From: Cryomorphaceae bacterium | Lineage (GTDB): Bacteria; Bacteroidota; Bacteroidia; Flavobacteriales; Schleiferiaceae | Assembly (NCBI GenBank): GCA_022565745.1 | Contig: JAIUMB010000068.1 | Location: forward strand, 1 to 12,193 | DNA length: 12,193 nt | Reading direction: 5' to 3' | In this document: one piece after another, positions 1 to 6,936 of the stretch | How the letters are laid out: each line of letters starts with the position of its first letter | Numbering within the stretch: the first letter of the stretch is position 1 | Position numbers and translations under genes: made by a program | Notes under the pieces: generated by a model | The model's database searches: none | The model's input: only the letters and a program-made list of their open reading frames with translations | Told to the model about the DNA's origin: nothing

Positions 1-903
1 AATGCAGTACTGGTTACAGGTGCCAATGGGTTGCTGGGTAGTGCAATTTTTCGCCTGATAAAAGGACAAAGTCGTCTTGGGATTTATGCAACAGGTAGGG
101 GAGAGAGAAGGCCATCGGTGCCTGAAGATATTCCTTATATGCCATGCGATCTCGAGGATGAAAAATCTGTCAAGGTTATGCTGGATAAGGTAAAACCAGA
201 CGTAATTATACATGCTGCAGCTATGACCCAAGTTGATGCATGTGAGCATTCACCCGAAGCGTGTATGCGTGCCAACGTAAACGCTACCCAGTATTTATTG
301 CGTCATTCATCCAAAGGTACCCGCATGGTATTGGTATCTACTGATTTTGTGTTTGACGGTCAAAAAGCCATGTATCGTGAAACAGATACTCCCAATCCCA
401 TAAGTGTTTATGGAGAAAGCAAGTTGATGGCAGAGAAGGAGGTTATCAATTCGGGTAAGTCTTATGCCATATTGCGAACGATGCTGGTTTACGGATATGC
501 GCCTAAACTCAGTCGCTCAAACATAGTTTTATGGGTGGTTGATTCATTAAAAAATGGCAAGAATATTAACGTGGTTGACGATCAATTTCGCGGACCCACG
601 CACGTCGATAACCTCGCACAAGCGTGCGTGTTGGCATGCGACAGCGACAAGGTTGGCATTTATCACATAAGTTCTAGTGACTACATAAACATGTATGATT
701 TTGCATGTAAAATAGCGGACATATGGCAATTAGACGATGCGTTGATCACACCTATCAAGTCCAGTGAGTTGGGACAACCGGCAGCAAGGCCACCAAAAAC
801 AGGTTTTGTGGTAGATAAAGCGATTGAGGAGCTGAGCTTTCGCCCGGTTTCTATAGATGAGGGCTTAAGGCGAATGCACAAGCAAATGACCAATCTTGAA
901 TAA
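1..903 (+). CDS. RmlD-like SDR family NAD(P)-dependent oxidoreductase (5' end outside window)
   Basis: The reading frame is open from base 1, so the start lies upstream; about 300 residues are visible and few are missing. The first visible residues form the Rossmann dinucleotide loop VTGANGLLGS (glycines at visible residues 7, 10, 13). A VSTDFVFDG stretch, then NPISVYGESK with the catalytic Tyr and Lys at about residues 137 and 141, identify the extended SDR class. The VFDG..Y.E.D..NP..VYG.SK pattern is that of the RmlD/dTDP-4-dehydrorhamnose reductase branch, which reduces a 4-keto nucleotide sugar in rhamnose synthesis. No other rhamnose genes (rmlA, B, C) are visible, so the substrate is uncertain; a sugar-nucleotide or general RmlD-like reductase is the safest call. 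The protein should be cytoplasmic. It ends in TAA 48 bases before the symporter gene, which has its own promoter element, so the two need not be co-transcribed. Confidence 0.85.
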   Translation, partial: NAVLVTGANGLLGSAIFRLIKGQSRLGIYATGRGERRPSVPEDIPYMPCDLEDEKSVKVMLDKVKPDVIIHAAAMTQVDACEHSPEACMRANVNATQYLLRHSSKGTRMVLVSTDFVFDGQKAMYRETDTPNPISVYGESKLMAEKEVINSGKSYAILRTMLVYGYAPKLSRSNIVLWVVDSLKNGKNINVVDDQFRGPTHVDNLAQACVLACDSDKVGIYHISSSDYINMYDFACKIADIWQLDDALITPIKSSELGQPAARPPKTGFVVDKAIEELSFRPVSIDEGLRRMHKQMTNLE

Positions 904-925
904 TGGTGGTTTACTGTGTAAGCCT

Positions 926-933
926 TACATTTG
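926..933 (+). promoter_or_regulatory. Bacteroidota -7 promoter element (TACATTTG) for the symporter gene
   Basis: TACATTTG matches the TAnnTTTG -7 consensus of the Bacteroidota housekeeping sigma factor. It lies 18 bases before the ATG at 952. No clean TTG -33 element sits at the usual 17-20 base spacing, so this is called on the -7 element and position only. The same octamer occurs in front of the HhH gene and of rpsU. Confidence 0.55.
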
Positions 934-951
934 ACCACATTATTATAACAA

Positions 952-3036
952 ATGAGAAGTACGAACTCTATGTTTAAAGTAAATACTACAGCTCTTTTAC
1001 TTTTTTTTCTGTCGACAATTAATGCTTTCGCTGCAAATTTTGAAGTGAAGTATAAGATTCTTAACCCTTCAAAAGACATCAACAACGCGCAAATTGTTTT
1101 AGATGTAGATGGTGGAGAACCTCCATATACTTACTATTGGTCGGAGCAAAGCACGCCACTAAATTCTCATCGCGCCAGAAGGTTGGTGGAAGGCATGACC
1201 TATCACGTTACCGTCACTGATGCCTCTGGTGCTTCTGAATCCTTGTCGATAAAAATACCCGCAGAATCCATCACGGAAAAATTCAACGGTACATTTAAGC
1301 CCATTGTAAATGCTATGGCAAGTGTGCTTTTTTGGGATGTGTTTTCGGCCATTGGTATTTACGATCCGGTGGTTTATGAAAAGGAAAAAATGCTTTTTGC
1401 TCCAGAATGGAATCCTGAAACCCAGCATGTGTTTTCTTTGGAACGTTATCTAGCCAAACATAAATCTCGAGTAGATAGCGGACAAGGAGTTGCGGTAATT
1501 TCTATTGGAGGAGAACGAATGGATACTGTTTATGCGCCCGCATCGGGTCAGTTAATATACAAGGTTAATGAAGGGGATGTTATTTATAATCCCGATATTC
1601 CTGAACATGTTATTGCTCAACACGCCCATCATTTTGCCAACCTAAAGTTTGAAGCGCCAAAAGCTTTATTGCACCCCAATGGTGATCTCGTTGAAAAGGG
1701 TATTCCGTTTATTGTTATTTGGCTGGTGTTTGGCGCGGCCTTTTTTACCTTACGCATGGGCTTTATCAATATCCGTGGCTTTAGACATAGTCTTGATTTG
1801 GCCAGAGGAAAGTATGACGACCCTGATGCACCTGGAAGAATAACTCATTTTCAAGCCCTTTCAACGGCTGTGTCTGCTACGGTTGGCTTGGGTAATATTG
1901 CTGGTGTGGCCATTGCGATCTCGCTGGGAGGAGCCGGAGCCACATTTTGGATGATTGTTGCTGGTTTCCTCGGCATGTCGTCGAAGTTTGTGGAGTGTAC
2001 CCTTGGCGTAAAATACCGCTTCATCGACAAGAGTGGAAGAATTTTTGGCGGCCCTATGAATTACCTTCGATATGGGTTAGAAAAACGAAATATGTCTAAG
2101 TTGGGGAAAGTATTGGCTGGATTCTTTGCTGTTTTAGCCATTGGAGGTTCTTTCGGAGGAGGTAATATGTTTCAAGCCAATCAGTCTTTTGATATTCTAT
2201 CTGGACAAATTCCTATGCTGGTTGGAAACGGCTTTTGGTACGGCATCATTTTATCAATTTTAGTGGGTGTTGTTATCATAGGAGGAATCTCTAGTATTGC
2301 AAAGGTTACCGGAAAGGTAGTGCCTATTATGGCAGGTATTTACATTTTAGGGGCATTAATTGTTATCGGACTAAATATTCAAAATATTGGACCAGCTTTT
2401 AACGCAATCATATCAGGGGCGTTTAACCCGGCAGCTTTAAAAGGCGGGTTTATAGGCGTGTTGGTGGTAGGGTTTCAAAGAGCAGCCTTCTCGAATGAAG
2501 CTGGTGTAGGATCTGCTGCCATTGCCCACAGTGCAGCTAAAACCAATCATCCACCAAGCGAAGGGTTTGTCGCTTTACTCGAGCCTTTTATCGATACCGT
2601 AGTTGTATGTACATTAACGGCATTGGTGTTGATTTTTACCGGGAAGCATGAACTTGTGGGGCTGAGTGGGGTAGAGCTTACAGCCTCGGCATTTGGTAGT
2701 GTGATTTCTTGGTTTCCATATGTACTGGCTGCGGCCGTATTCTTATTTGCTTTTTCCACCATGATTTCCTGGTCATACTACGGTATGCGCGCATGGACCT
2801 ATATCTTCGGCAAGAGTAAACGCACTGAGTTTGCGTATAAAATTATGTTCTTGGGCTTTGTTGTTTTAGGAGCATCCATAAGTTTAGGCGCTGTTCTTGA
2901 TTTTTCAGACATGATGATTTTGGCTATGTCATTCCCCAATATTATCGGTCTTTATATCATGGTAGGTGAAGTGAAGTTTGATTTGAAAAAGTATATGGCC
3001 GATTTAAAATCTGGTAAACTGCTTGTAAAAAAGTAA
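952..3036 (+). CDS. Sodium:alanine (AGCS) family amino-acid symporter with SprB-like and lipoyl-like N-terminal extension
   Basis: Likely imports alanine or glycine with a sodium ion across the inner membrane. The core (about residues 251-675) carries AGCS hallmarks: STAVSATVGLGNIAGVA (304-320), GGAGATFWM (326-334, the family signature) and QRAAFSNEAGVGSAAIAHS (509-527), among many hydrophobic helices. At 694 residues it is far longer than the usual 450-550. The extra part is N-terminal: a signal peptide ending near residues 26-28, an SprB/PKD-like Ig fold (about 30-103, with GGEPPYTYYWS and YHVTVTDASG), a hydrophobic or amphipathic helix (about 113-135), then a segment (about 175-215) like a biotinyl/lipoyl barrel, with GGERMDTVYAPASG and NEGDVI. 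The usual modified Lys is Arg189 here. A second ATG at 970 gives a more typical signal peptide (MFKVNTTALLL...), and either start is possible. The family is certain; substrate and the role of the extension are inferred or unknown. Confidence 0.93.
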   Translation: MRSTNSMFKVNTTALLLFFLSTINAFAANFEVKYKILNPSKDINNAQIVLDVDGGEPPYTYYWSEQSTPLNSHRARRLVEGMTYHVTVTDASGASESLSIKIPAESITEKFNGTFKPIVNAMASVLFWDVFSAIGIYDPVVYEKEKMLFAPEWNPETQHVFSLERYLAKHKSRVDSGQGVAVISIGGERMDTVYAPASGQLIYKVNEGDVIYNPDIPEHVIAQHAHHFANLKFEAPKALLHPNGDLVEKGIPFIVIWLVFGAAFFTLRMGFINIRGFRHSLDLARGKYDDPDAPGRITHFQALSTAVSATVGLGNIAGVAIAISLGGAGATFWMIVAGFLGMSSKFVECTLGVKYRFIDKSGRIFGGPMNYLRYGLEKRNMSKLGKVLAGFFAVLAIGGSFGGGNMFQANQSFDILSGQIPMLVGNGFWYGIILSILVGVVIIGGISSIAKVTGKVVPIMAGIYILGALIVIGLNIQNIGPAFNAIISGAFNPAALKGGFIGVLVVGFQRAAFSNEAGVGSAAIAHSAAKTNHPPSEGFVALLEPFIDTVVVCTLTALVLIFTGKHELVGLSGVELTASAFGSVISWFPYVLAAAVFLFAFSTMISWSYYGMRAWTYIFGKSKRTEFAYKIMFLGFVVLGASISLGAVLDFSDMMILAMSFPNIIGLYIMVGEVKFDLKKYMADLKSGKLLVKK

Positions 3037-3053
3037 ATTAATACTTACATTTG
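3023..3053 (+). promoter_or_regulatory. Promoter for the HhH gene (TTG - 20 nt - TACATTTG), near-leaderless
   Basis: A -33 TTG (3023-3025, inside the last codons of the symporter) is followed after 20 bases by the -7 element TACATTTG (3046-3053), the full Bacteroidota promoter pattern. Transcription would start only a few bases after 3053, essentially at the ATG at 3058, so the mRNA should have little or no 5' leader. Confidence 0.65.
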
Positions 3054-3057
3054 CTCC

Positions 3058-4149
3058 ATGTTTTCAAAGTGGGCAAATTGGTTTTACATGACACCTGTGG
3101 AACGCAAGGGTTCTGCAGTATTAATGGTTGTATTATTGATGGCCTTATTAGCTAAGTTTGTGATATACGCTTGGCAGCAAGACATTCATAATGAGGAAAA
3201 TCGCGAAACGCTGGTGCGGTTTTCTGGAAATATAACGGCACCGTCAATGCCAAATAAAAAAGAGGATCAACGCTTTGATTCTAAAAGTGCATCTTCACTC
3301 AATGACTCTTTTTACATTTTTGATCCCAATGCGATTACAGCAGAGGAATTAATGCGTTTGGGGTTAGTCGAATATTTAGCGAATAGAGTAGAGGCATATA
3401 GAAACGCTGGCGGAACATTTTTTAAGCCGGAGGATGTGTTGCAGGTTTACGACATGGATACACTGTGGTGGCAACATGCTAAGCGTTACATGGTTTTTGT
3501 AAATAAAAATCAACAACTTCCATCGAGTACTGATGTTTCTTTATTTTCGTTTGACCCCAATACAGTAGAAGTTGAAGAGGCTTTTAAGTTAGGGATTTCC
3601 GAGTGGCAGTTTGCACAATTGAAAAAATACCGAGAGCGAAAACCCATTCAATCTGCTAATGAGTTGAACGATGTTTATGGTTTTGATCCCTATTTGGTTT
3701 CCGTTTTAAAAAAGCATGTCGTCATAGACGATTCATTTGCAACCTTACCCGAACTAAATACCGCAGATACCATTCGTTTAAAACAGCTTCAAGGTATTGG
3801 ATCGTACTATGCACGACAAATAATTGGTTTAAGAGATCAGCTGGGATTGATTGCATCACATGAAGTGTTATGGAGTATTCCCGGAATTGACAGTGCAAAG
3901 TGGTTGACCATTTATAGTCAAACCACTTGTGAACCATCCGAATTCACTCCTATTTCAATAAACCATGCATCTGTTGAGGAATTAGCAATGCACCCTTTTA
4001 TCAGTTGGTCATTAGCTAAAGAAATTGTTGGATTTAGGGAGAACTTTAGACCCTTTATTTCGGTTGATGAACTTGAGGGCTTATCTTTGTTCCCGAAAAA
4101 GAGAAAACACGTAATTCTACCATATTTAACAATCAAAAAAAATGAGTGA
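3058..4149 (+). CDS. Membrane-anchored protein with four helix-hairpin-helix units (ComEA-like)
   Basis: The 363-residue protein has a short N-terminal helix with MTPVERKGS, then one membrane segment (about 18-38) and a soluble part. The soluble part contains four similar units of about 45 residues: FDPNAITAEEL... (88-133), FDPNTVEVEEA... (165-209), LNTADTIRLKQLQGIGS... (233-277) and INHASVEELA... (301-345). Each has the layout 'F/L/I-(D/N)-x-(N/A)-x-x-x-x-x-E/L-x-x-L ... R ... F/I-x-S-x-x-E/V-L' of ComEA-type helix-hairpin-helix domains, which bind DNA backbone without sequence specificity. Bacteroidota commonly carry such a gene near rpsU. DNA uptake is a possible role by analogy with ComEA, but nothing else here supports competence. 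Only the third unit keeps a clear GIG hairpin; the others are degenerate, so DNA binding by all four is uncertain. The stop overlaps the next gene's start (ATGAGTGA). Confidence 0.82.
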   Translation: MFSKWANWFYMTPVERKGSAVLMVVLLMALLAKFVIYAWQQDIHNEENRETLVRFSGNITAPSMPNKKEDQRFDSKSASSLNDSFYIFDPNAITAEELMRLGLVEYLANRVEAYRNAGGTFFKPEDVLQVYDMDTLWWQHAKRYMVFVNKNQQLPSSTDVSLFSFDPNTVEVEEAFKLGISEWQFAQLKKYRERKPIQSANELNDVYGFDPYLVSVLKKHVVIDDSFATLPELNTADTIRLKQLQGIGSYYARQIIGLRDQLGLIASHEVLWSIPGIDSAKWLTIYSQTTCEPSEFTPISINHASVEELAMHPFISWSLAKEIVGFRENFRPFISVDELEGLSLFPKKRKHVILPYLTIKKNE

Positions 4150-5308
4150 AGTGCTAGAAGGTAAAAGTATACATTTTGGAATGACCGAAACACAGAAGAT
4201 GATTGCTGAAACCGTTCGCGATTTTAGTGAGCAACACATTCGTCCGAATATAATGAAGTGGGATGAAAGTCAACACTTCCCGGTCGATGTGATGAAAAAA
4301 TTAGGTGAACTTGGATTGTTGGGCGTGCTGGTTCCCGAAACATATGGCGGTGCTGGTCTGACCTATGACGAATATGTAACGGCGATTGTTGAATTGGGTA
4401 GAGTAGACCCTTCCATTGCATTATCGATGGCGGCGCACAATTCATTGTGTACCGGACACATCATGCAGTTTGGCAATGAAGAACAGAAGTCAAAATATCT
4501 CCCTAAACTGGCCACCGGCGAATGGATTGGTGCTTGGGGGTTGACCGAAGTAGGCACAGGTAGTGATGCTGGAGGGATGAATACTACAGCCGTACGCGAC
4601 GGTGATTATTGGGTAATCAATGGTTCTAAAAACTTCATTACCCACGGTTTATCCGGCGATGTAGCGGTGGTCATTGTTCGAACTGGAGAAAAGGGCGACT
4701 CGCACGGCATGACGGCCTTTGTGGTTGAAAAAGGAACCGAAGGCTTTAGTGGAGGCAGGAAAGAAGATAAGTTGGGGATGCGGGCATCTGAGACAACTGA
4801 ATTGATATTTGAAAATTGTCGCATTCCCCACAGTAATATGTTAGGGAATGAGGGCGATGGCTTTATCCAAGCCATGAAGGTGCTTGATGGTGGAAGAATT
4901 TCTATTGCTGCATTGTCTATAGGTGTTGCCAAAGGCGCTTATGATGCGGCTGTTAAGTACTCCAAAGAACGTGAGCAATTCGGACGACCCATCGGACACT
5001 TTCAGGCGATTGCTTTCAAATTGGCCGACATGTCTACCGAAATAGACGCTGCTGAATTGCTTACCTATCGTGCAGCATTTTTGAAAAATAATGGACAGAA
5101 AGTAACCACAGAAGGAGCCCAAGCAAAGTTGTATGCATCTGAAGTATGCGTACGCGTTGCTAATGAGGCAGTTCAAATATTTGGAGGCTATGGTTTTACA
5201 AAAGACTTCCCCGTAGAAAAGTTTTACCGCGATGCCAAACTTTGTACCATTGGTGAGGGAACATCAGAAATTCAAAAATTGGTAATTTCCAAGAACATAT
5301 TAAAATAA
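4142..5308 (+). CDS. Acyl-CoA dehydrogenase
   Basis: A FAD-dependent enzyme of 388 residues, the normal length, that oxidises an acyl-CoA to the trans-2-enoyl-CoA and passes electrons to electron-transfer flavoprotein. It has the N-terminal helical domain (MTETQKMIAETVRDF...), the flavin/substrate motif WGLTEVGTGSDAGG (132-145), the middle beta domain with KLGMRASETTEL (210-221), and a C-terminal helical domain with EREQFGRPI (276-284), QIFGGYGFTKDFPVEKFYRD (345-364) and GEGTSEIQ (371-378). Glu372 is at the catalytic-base position of the short/medium/butyryl-CoA group. Chain-length preference cannot be read from the sequence; fatty-acid or branched-chain amino-acid breakdown is likely. The start at 4142 keeps the usual residues before MTExQ and overlaps the upstream stop by 8 bases, which suggests translational coupling with the HhH gene although the functions look unrelated. 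Confidence 0.95.
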   Translation: MSEVLEGKSIHFGMTETQKMIAETVRDFSEQHIRPNIMKWDESQHFPVDVMKKLGELGLLGVLVPETYGGAGLTYDEYVTAIVELGRVDPSIALSMAAHNSLCTGHIMQFGNEEQKSKYLPKLATGEWIGAWGLTEVGTGSDAGGMNTTAVRDGDYWVINGSKNFITHGLSGDVAVVIVRTGEKGDSHGMTAFVVEKGTEGFSGGRKEDKLGMRASETTELIFENCRIPHSNMLGNEGDGFIQAMKVLDGGRISIAALSIGVAKGAYDAAVKYSKEREQFGRPIGHFQAIAFKLADMSTEIDAAELLTYRAAFLKNNGQKVTTEGAQAKLYASEVCVRVANEAVQIFGGYGFTKDFPVEKFYRDAKLCTIGEGTSEIQKLVISKNILK

Positions 5309-5315
5309 TTTTGTG

Positions 5316-5323
5316 TACATTTG
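5316..5323 (+). promoter_or_regulatory. -7 promoter element (TACATTTG) for rpsU
   Basis: TACATTTG occurs 8 bases after the acyl-CoA dehydrogenase stop and 37 bases before the rpsU ATG. The predicted leader of about 30 bases is A-rich (AAACAAACATATA before the start) and has no Shine-Dalgarno sequence. A -33 TTG at proper spacing is not evident. Confidence 0.55.
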
Positions 5324-5360
5324 CACCCGCAAAAACGCATTACATTTAAACAAACATATA

Positions 5361-5555
5361 ATGATCGTAGTTTCACTAAAAGAAGGAGAGAGCATTGATC
5401 GCGCATTAAAGCGCTACAAGCGTAAGTACGACCGCATTGGTGTTGTGCGCAAACTCCGTGCAAACCAGCAGTTTACTAAGCCTAGCGTAAAGCGTCGTGA
5501 AGAGATTCTCAAGGCGGCTTATTTGCAAAAGAAGAACGAAGCAGAAAACGCTTAA
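5361..5555 (+). CDS. rpsU: 30S ribosomal protein bS21
   Basis: A basic 64-residue protein beginning MIVVSLKEGESIDRALKRYK and continuing with many Lys/Arg residues (KPSVKRREEIL), the standard bS21 pattern and length. It sits on the small-subunit platform near the 3' end of 16S rRNA, where in Bacteroidota it is linked to sequestration of the anti-Shine-Dalgarno sequence. The start at 5361 is chosen because bS21 proteins begin with this M-x-V-V/I motif; an in-frame GTG at 5313 would overlap the promoter element and add 16 foreign residues. The gene has its own promoter upstream and a strong hairpin terminator downstream (5640-5677). The order rpsU - xerC - hpf is a familiar Bacteroidota arrangement and supports the call. 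No Shine-Dalgarno is seen before the ATG. Confidence 0.96.
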   Translation: MIVVSLKEGESIDRALKRYKRKYDRIGVVRKLRANQQFTKPSVKRREEILKAAYLQKKNEAENA

Positions 5556-5631
5556 TGCCTTTGGTGGATTAACAGCAATTGCGTTGTTACTGAGGTGATG
5601 TTCATCATTCCACTGATTTCATTTTATACCT

Positions 5632-5638
5632 TATCTTG
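5632..5638 (+). promoter_or_regulatory. Possible -7 element (TATCTTG) for xerC
   Basis: TATCTTG fits the shorter TAnnTTG form of the Flavobacterium -7 consensus and lies immediately before the rpsU terminator. Transcription would begin inside the hairpin's left arm, so a transcript from here could not form the full stem and would reach xerC. No -33 TTG is found at the right spacing, so support is weak. Confidence 0.25.
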
Positions 5639-5639
5639 T

Positions 5640-5677
5640 GCAGGTTGTTGAATATCTAATCAACAACCTGCTTTTTT
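5640..5677 (+). terminator. Rho-independent terminator of rpsU, abutting the xerC start codon
   Basis: A perfect 12-bp stem, GCAGGTTGTTGA (5640-5651) and TCAACAACCTGC (5660-5671), closes an 8-base loop and is followed at once by six T (5672-5677). It lies 84 bases after the rpsU stop. The next three bases, 5678-5680, are the ATG of xerC, so the terminator fills the whole upstream region of that gene. Confidence 0.9.
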
Positions 5678-6556
5678 ATGGATATAGACTCGTTTTTAGA
5701 TTATTTATTACACGAAAGGCGATACTCAGCTCATACGGTAACCGCTTACAAAAACGACTTGCATCAATTTGCGTCTTTTTTATCATTCTTCCACCCCGAT
5801 ATTACCCAAAAAGAAATCAATCGCCACATCATCCGTGATTGGATAGTTGATATGGTTGATGAAAATCTATCTACGAGAAGTATATCCCGACGAATATCTG
5901 CATTAAATGCGTTTTTTTCTTATCTCATACGCAATGGAGAGATAACAAATAACCCGGCGGCAAACATAAAAAAACCTAAGCACGCCAAGGATGTCATTAG
6001 TGTATTAACCGTAAAAGATATTCAGAATTTATTTGACCTAGAGTTCCCATATACATATGAAGGTCAACGAGATCGACTAATGCTTGATTTGCTTTATAGC
6101 GGAGGTCTGAGGAGAGATGAGGTTATCAACCTTACTTTAGATGATGTGACGTCAAATTCATTAAAAGTAACCGGTAAGCGAAATAAGGTGAGGATGGTTC
6201 CAATTCGTAAGCAGTTGGTAAGAGAGATTAAAGACTTTGTTAATCAGTGGAGATCTCAGGTTACTGATATGAGTAGTAATTACTTACTTTTGACAAATTC
6301 CGGAAAAAAGTGCTACCCCAAGCTTGTGTATAACACTGCTGTATACTATATTAGCCTAGTTTCCACGGTGGATTATAAAGGCCCACATATACTACGGCAT
6401 TCTATGGCAACACATCTTTTGGACAAAGGCGCAGACTTAAATGCAATCAAGGAAATTCTGGGGCACAGCAGTTTGTCTGCAACCCAAGTGTATACCCATA
6501 TGTCGGTGGAAAAATTAAAATCAGTTTATAAACAAGCCCACCCCAGAGGCAATTAA
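5678..6556 (+). CDS. xerC: Tyrosine recombinase XerC-like
   Basis: A 292-residue tyrosine recombinase of normal Xer length. The N-terminal SAM-like core-binding domain (about 1-95) includes the typical ERRYSAHTVTAYKNDL stretch. The catalytic domain carries the full set of active residues: Arg145 in SGGLRRDEVINL, Lys167 in TGKRNKVRMVP, His237 and Arg240 in PHILRHSMATHLL, His263 in LGHSSLSATQ and the nucleophile Tyr272 in VYTH. Xer proteins resolve chromosome dimers at dif during cell division. The position between rpsU and hpf is the conserved place of a Xer gene in Bacteroidota, so this is a housekeeping recombinase and not a phage or transposon integrase; there are no att-like repeats or cargo genes. 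The start at 5678 gives the expected N-terminus, although it directly follows a terminator T-run with no room for a leader. hpf follows after 13 bases, probably in the same transcript. Confidence 0.92.
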   Translation: MDIDSFLDYLLHERRYSAHTVTAYKNDLHQFASFLSFFHPDITQKEINRHIIRDWIVDMVDENLSTRSISRRISALNAFFSYLIRNGEITNNPAANIKKPKHAKDVISVLTVKDIQNLFDLEFPYTYEGQRDRLMLDLLYSGGLRRDEVINLTLDDVTSNSLKVTGKRNKVRMVPIRKQLVREIKDFVNQWRSQVTDMSSNYLLLTNSGKKCYPKLVYNTAVYYISLVSTVDYKGPHILRHSMATHLLDKGADLNAIKEILGHSSLSATQVYTHMSVEKLKSVYKQAHPRGN

Positions 6557-6569
6557 AATCATCTTCATT

Positions 6570-6869
6570 ATGGAAATCAATTTGCAAAGTGTCAACTTCA
6601 ACGCAGATGCTAAGTTGGTTGACTTCGTCAACAAGAAAGTTGGTAAATTGGAACAAGTATTTGACCGAATTATTCACACCGACATCTTTTTGAAAGTTGA
6701 GAACACCTCCGCTAAAGAAAATAAAATAGCTGAAATTAAAGTCAGCGTACCAGGTAACGAATTTGTTGTCAAAAAGCAATGCGCCTCATTTGAAGAAGCT
6801 TCCGATCAGGCGATTGATGTGTTGCGTCGACAGCTTAGAAACCACAAGGAAAAACTTAGAGTTGCATAA
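6570..6869 (+). CDS. hpf: Ribosome hibernation promoting factor, short form (HPF/RaiA/YfiA family)
   Basis: A 99-residue protein matching the short HPF/YfiA fold (beta-alpha-beta-beta-beta-alpha): MEINLQSVNFNADAKLVDFVNKKVGKLEQ, then a strand with FLKVENTS, EIKVSVPGNEF, and a C-terminal helix with SFEEASDQAIDVLRRQLRNHKEK. Such proteins bind in the decoding region of the 30S subunit and silence or dimerise ribosomes in stationary phase. It lacks the C-terminal dimerisation domain of long HPF. It is 13 bases downstream of xerC and ends 16 bases before a strong bidirectional terminator, so xerC-hpf appears to be the end of a transcription unit. No Shine-Dalgarno is apparent. Confidence 0.93.
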   Translation: MEINLQSVNFNADAKLVDFVNKKVGKLEQVFDRIIHTDIFLKVENTSAKENKIAEIKVSVPGNEFVVKKQCASFEEASDQAIDVLRRQLRNHKEKLRVA

Positions 6870-6884
6870 GCCAACAATAAAGTC

Positions 6885-6921
6885 AAAAAAAAACCGCCAA
6901 CTAAAATTGGCGGTTTTTTTT
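6885..6921. terminator. Bidirectional Rho-independent terminator between hpf and the tlpA-like gene
   Basis: Nine A (6885-6893), CCGCCAA (6894-6900), a 6-base loop, TTGGCGG (6907-6913) and eight T (6914-6921). The arms are perfectly complementary, and A/T pairing can extend the stem. A T-run follows the stem on either strand, so it can end both the hpf transcript (+) and the convergent thioredoxin transcript (-). Confidence 0.92.
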
Positions 6922-6936
6922 GAATCTCAGTATTAT

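Noticed and set aside
1474..1596. Functional biotin or lipoate attachment domain
   Set aside because: The lysine position of the EAMKM-like motif is Arg189, so modification is not expected; only the fold similarity is kept.
5313..5360. GTG at 5313 as rpsU start
   Set aside because: It overlaps the TACATTTG element, and bS21 proteins begin at the MIVV motif.
5678..6556. Tyrosine recombinase as sign of a mobile element or phage integration
   Set aside because: It sits in the conserved rpsU-xerC-hpf context, has Xer length and no flanking repeats, tRNA or cargo genes.
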